Positions 62,201 through 64,000 of a DNA stretch of 64,000 bases are shown here, one piece after another. This DNA is from Stenotrophomonas sp. 24(2023) (GTDB taxonomy: Bacteria > Pseudomonadota > Gammaproteobacteria > Xanthomonadales > Xanthomonadaceae): positions 3,882,001 to 3,946,000 of the forward strand of contig NZ_CP133160.1 of the NCBI RefSeq assembly GCF_030913365.1, in the 5' to 3' direction. A model generated the notes under the pieces. That model made no database searches, had not been told where the DNA came from, and saw only the letters and a program-made list of their open reading frames with translations. Made by a program: the position numbers and the translations under genes. The stretch's first letter is position 1, and each line of letters begins with the position of its first letter.

Positions 62201-63804
62201 TGAAGCAGGTGCAGGCGCGCAAGGTGGTGGGCGGTGACGATGACGACCTGAGTACGTGGACGCGCGAAGGAACCTACCAGGGCACGCACTACGTGTTCGA
62301 CCGTGCCGGTGACCTGGTGCGCAAGGGCGTGCCGCACGGCGACGCGCCGGATGACCTGACGCTGATCTGGGATGCCAACCATCGTTTGGCGGAGAGCCGC
62401 CGCAACGGGCAATCAACGTACTACGGCTATGACCCGCTGGGACGGCGGGTGTTCAAGCGCAACCCGGCGCAGACGACGTGGTTCTTCTGGGATGGCGATG
62501 CGTTGCTGGGTGAGGTGCCGCAGGCCAACGATGCCGAAGAGGCAGCGCCGGTCTGGGTGGGGAACGTGGCCAGCCTGGTGGAGGTGAGGCGTCGGCAGCG
62601 GCGGCTGGAAAAGCTGCATGAACGGGTGCGGGAGTATGTGTATTACCCGGGGACGTTTGTGCCGTTGGCGTTGGTCGCTGATCGCACTCCTGATGAAATG
62701 GGACCCATGGAGGCCTCATCGGCAACCTGTGACCCGTCTCTTCCTCGTTTTCAGGAGACAGAACTGCATGAAAGCAAACAGCGACCGGGTAACAGCAAAG
62801 CGCTGCAATCTGGGGCGGCTGGTGGCCAGCAACGTTCTGCTGGTCTAGGTAGTGCCGCTCTGGTGCTGGGCACGGCGAAGCTGTCGACCTCTACCCAGCT
62901 AGAGGTATCATCTGATGGAGCGGGGGGCCTTGGCAGCATCACTCTTGGTACTCCAGTGGCAAGGGGAAGTCTAAAGAGGTCCGCTTCTCCTGATGAGGCG
63001 GCGCCAACGACGCCAGATCACCGCGTGTCCGACGTTCCGGGACCTATCAGTTGTCCGCCCTCCCACGTGTTCCTGTATGTCAGCCATGTGAACGGGTGTC
63101 CGTCCAGATTGCTGGGAGGTAATGGATCAGTCCTGTGGCGCGCCGACCATAGTCCTTGGGGCGCTGGATCGCCGAGTCTGGAGCTGCTCACGAATCCGCT
63201 GAGGCTTCCTGGTCAGTACGAGGACGTAGAAACGGGCCTCAATTACAATCGATACCGGTACTACGACTCCGCGCTCGGTGCGTATATAGGTCAGGATCCG
63301 ATTCGCCTCCGCGGTGGAATCAACACATACGCCTACCCTGTGAATCCACATCGCTGGATTGATCCATGGGGATTGATCTTGGGCGAGGTTGCTGATGCTG
63401 CCCCAACCACGCCGGGCATCTATCACATTGAACTCGACGGCGAGTACTACACGGGTAGTGGCGTGAACATCAGGGATCGAATCTCTGATGCCAATCATCC
63501 AGCGAAGGATCTACTGAACAATCCTGATGTTACGATCACCACGTACCCCGTGGATCTCGGCAGTGCGGCCGGCGATACGCGCATGACAAATCACGTTCTG
63601 CGGGGTTACGAACAGGGGATTATGGATGCAGCAAACAATGTGCCTAAAGAGGGGGGCTCACTGAATCAGATTCGTGCAGCCCGTGTGGCCCGGGTGGACG
63701 AGTTCGCCGAGGATGCCCTGCGGCACGCAGCAAGCCGTGGGGCGGGTGTCGTTAGCAATCCGGCCACGAGGGCTGCTGTTTCTGCAGCTAGAAACGCTTG
63801 CTGA
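59221..63804 (+). CDS. PAAR-like/Rhs polymorphic toxin with predicted GIY-YIG (URI) nuclease tip
   Basis: This 1527-residue effector starts at GTG 59221. Residues 1 to about 160 form a PAAR-like tip domain that would cap VgrG (FDPQLGIDIHMYAVPP, HRGTAGTGGLDIHIP). A DUF6531-like segment (QDFDIPGRLPFAWQRSYG) at about 225-240 is followed by many YD/RHS repeats to about residue 1150, which build the toxin-holding shell. The conserved closing motif PHRWIDPWGL is at 1376-1385, where Rhs proteins cleave. The last 142 residues are the variable toxin: GIY at 1399-1401, YTG at 1410-1412, R1418/R1420 and E1464 fit a GIY-YIG nuclease. A Ser/Ala-rich insert at about 1158-1281 interrupts the shell. Confidence 0.88.
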   Translation: MSIAAKHFDPQLGIDIHMYAVPPCPLPTPHIGLVLDPFDYIPFIGSTTKVGGVHRGTAGTGGLDIHIPLGVWGPPLAAPMGPQFDGEEIFMGSRTVSVDGEPFSRLAMPVLDCNLAGMINPFRVKKPKKPLRAMSLPTGLNVAIPTNVTVGGPPTVSWTALAFRAAFAGLGKLRKSAFFRRKMDAFANWRRGKWGHLPSGFLKCKVLRAEPVDIRDGSVVVSHQDFDIPGRLPFAWQRSYGSRRAGEAGQCGLGWQTPADLYLELLDDGSVWLSGPDQVAFFPELPPAEGEAGAILDFVDGARLLRRRGQWCVRFKSGLQYVFGGELPAGVSALPNPQSWPIERIEDAHGNHWRFERRDGHLVRIVESGLGDLQGRFIEVEARQGRIERMALHDPATGLAHPLVSYRYSHDGDLLAAVDPLGAPRTFAYEQHRLVRHTDRVGLSFHYAFDAQGRVVHSWGDGGLYDYHFAYDALLRETRVTDSLGHLSVVKFDENQLPLCEIDPLDGVTIFEYDDFGRTVAVTDPEGLRTAFAHDAHGNLVCLTRADGSTVQMEYDAQDRMVSLRTPDGSDWRQDYDARGLLMAQIDPLGATTRFDYDAQGQLLAQTNARQAVTRLRYDRHGLVAAVIDALGHESQYAHDPLGNLQQQVDPLGQISRYEYDAKGRLLATLGPDGAGVRCEYDAEDQLLRYSDEAGAQTRLQYVGIGQIGKRLQADGHTVEYRYDSEEQLVAVINQRGETYQLVRDALGRIVEEVDYWGQSRRYTYDAAGRLTATLDPLGQRIAFTTDKLGRITRKTLPDVRHPGQQVQEHFVYDTQGQIVELRNPARTVKRRYDPVGQLLEELQDGFRVGYAYDEVGNRVLRETAAGNRVAFGYDLRDQAVSVAINDEPPITIERDALGRATREQLSPQLQREFTYDSRNLLTSQSVLKDAAPLFETRYDYDRSGNLTRRSDSAQGVDEYRYDAIGRLLQHIDPKGRVERYFSDPAGDRLRTEVKQVQARKVVGGDDDDLSTWTREGTYQGTHYVFDRAGDLVRKGVPHGDAPDDLTLIWDANHRLAESRRNGQSTYYGYDPLGRRVFKRNPAQTTWFFWDGDALLGEVPQANDAEEAAPVWVGNVASLVEVRRRQRRLEKLHERVREYVYYPGTFVPLALVADRTPDEMGPMEASSATCDPSLPRFQETELHESKQRPGNSKALQSGAAGGQQRSAGLGSAALVLGTAKLSTSTQLEVSSDGAGGLGSITLGTPVARGSLKRSASPDEAAPTTPDHRVSDVPGPISCPPSHVFLYVSHVNGCPSRLLGGNGSVLWRADHSPWGAGSPSLELLTNPLRLPGQYEDVETGLNYNRYRYYDSALGAYIGQDPIRLRGGINTYAYPVNPHRWIDPWGLILGEVADAAPTTPGIYHIELDGEYYTGSGVNIRDRISDANHPAKDLLNNPDVTITTYPVDLGSAAGDTRMTNHVLRGYEQGIMDAANNVPKEGGSLNQIRAARVARVDEFAEDALRHAASRGAGVVSNPATRAAVSAARNAC

Positions 63805-63819
63805 TTCGAAGAAGAGAAT

Positions 63820-64000
63820 ATGAATAATAAAGTTATTTTGCTGCACAGCAGGAACGAAGCGGCGTTCCCGACGCCGGGAGCTGAGCTGGTGTTCTTCAAC
63901 GCTCCCTTCAATAGCGAAAAGCTTGCAAAAATACAGCAGGCTCACCTTTGGTCACCTCCCGGCGACAAACTTGAGGAGCTGCCAGAGATGCTCAGGGAGA
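63820..64000 (+). CDS. Probable immunity protein for the Rhs toxin (3' end outside window)
   Basis: An open frame starts at ATG 63820, 15 bases after the toxin stop, with GAAGAG as ribosome site, and runs to the window edge (60 codons). The visible start is MNNKVILLHSRNEAAF, followed by PGAELVFFNAPFNSEKLAK. I do not recognise the family. Position straight behind the toxin, low G+C (88 of 180 bases in 63781-63960 by hand count, about 49%) and A/T-rich start are what is expected of a cognate immunity gene acquired with its toxin. It is too incomplete for further statements. Confidence 0.6.
   Translation, partial: MNNKVILLHSRNEAAFPTPGAELVFFNAPFNSEKLAKIQQAHLWSPPGDKLEELPEMLRE

Noticed and set aside
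55000..64000. Insertion sequence or integrase explaining the island
   Set aside because: No transposase, integrase, terminal inverted repeat or tRNA attachment site was seen on either strand.

Overview
The window is a GC-rich (roughly two thirds G+C) gammaproteobacterial chromosome segment that looks like Stenotrophomonas (Xanthomonadaceae). The evidence is the gene content (large TonB-dependent receptors of the Xanthomonas/Caulobacter type, an RND pump with a divergent two-component system resembling SmeRySy-SmeYZ, carAB-greA-recJ housekeeping order) and many copies of a short palindrome starting with GTAG, which match the SMAG repeats described from Stenotrophomonas maltophilia. No rRNA, tRNA, insertion sequence, prophage or CRISPR array was found.

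Layout. 1-398: 3' end of cutC. 0.6-17.4 kb: a glycan/mannoside utilisation locus with two TonB-dependent receptors, a GH92 exo-alpha-mannosidase, a LacI-family regulator, a FucP-type sugar transporter, a PfkB kinase, an AGE-family (mannose) isomerase and a GH2 beta-mannosidase. Four copies of one palindrome (TTRG-ATCGAT-CYAA) sit before the receptors and the GH92 gene and are the likely LacI operators. The inferred route is: mannosides cross the outer membrane, periplasmic mannosidases release mannose, the MFS protein imports it, and isomerase plus kinase convert it through fructose to fructose-6-phosphate. 17.46-18.03 kb: a higher-order SMAG array. 18.0-20.1 kb: methionine salvage mtnB-mtnD-mtnC. 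20.3-23.3 kb: two paralogous APC amino-acid permeases. 23.5-27 kb: a Nudix hydrolase, then serA divergent from a FAD-dependent D-2-hydroxyglutarate dehydrogenase, a functional pair in which the second enzyme recycles the side product of the first.

27-36.5 kb: a DUF2388 and Lnb-like periplasmic gene pair, the two-component system, the RND pump, a small protein, and a lipoprotein with a lysozyme-inhibitor-like domain. 36.7-40.3 kb (minus strand): EfpL and a leucine/acyl-CoA catabolism cluster. 40.4-42.8 kb: feoA-feoB plus a small Cys-rich membrane protein. 43-44.8 kb: oxidoreductase, MerR regulator and SDR. 44.8-53.7 kb: dapB, carA, carB, greA, a phosphoglycerate-mutase-like protein and recJ. 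53.9-54.9 kb: a DUF1176 exported protein.

55.2-64 kb: an orphan type VI secretion effector island: vgrG, an unrecognised TPR protein, a 42-residue membrane peptide, a PAAR-Rhs protein with a predicted GIY-YIG/URI nuclease tip, and the start of a probable immunity gene cut by the window edge. Base composition falls sharply at the toxin/immunity end, and no SMAG repeats were seen there. The unrecognised protein between VgrG and Rhs is the best candidate here for an undescribed component.
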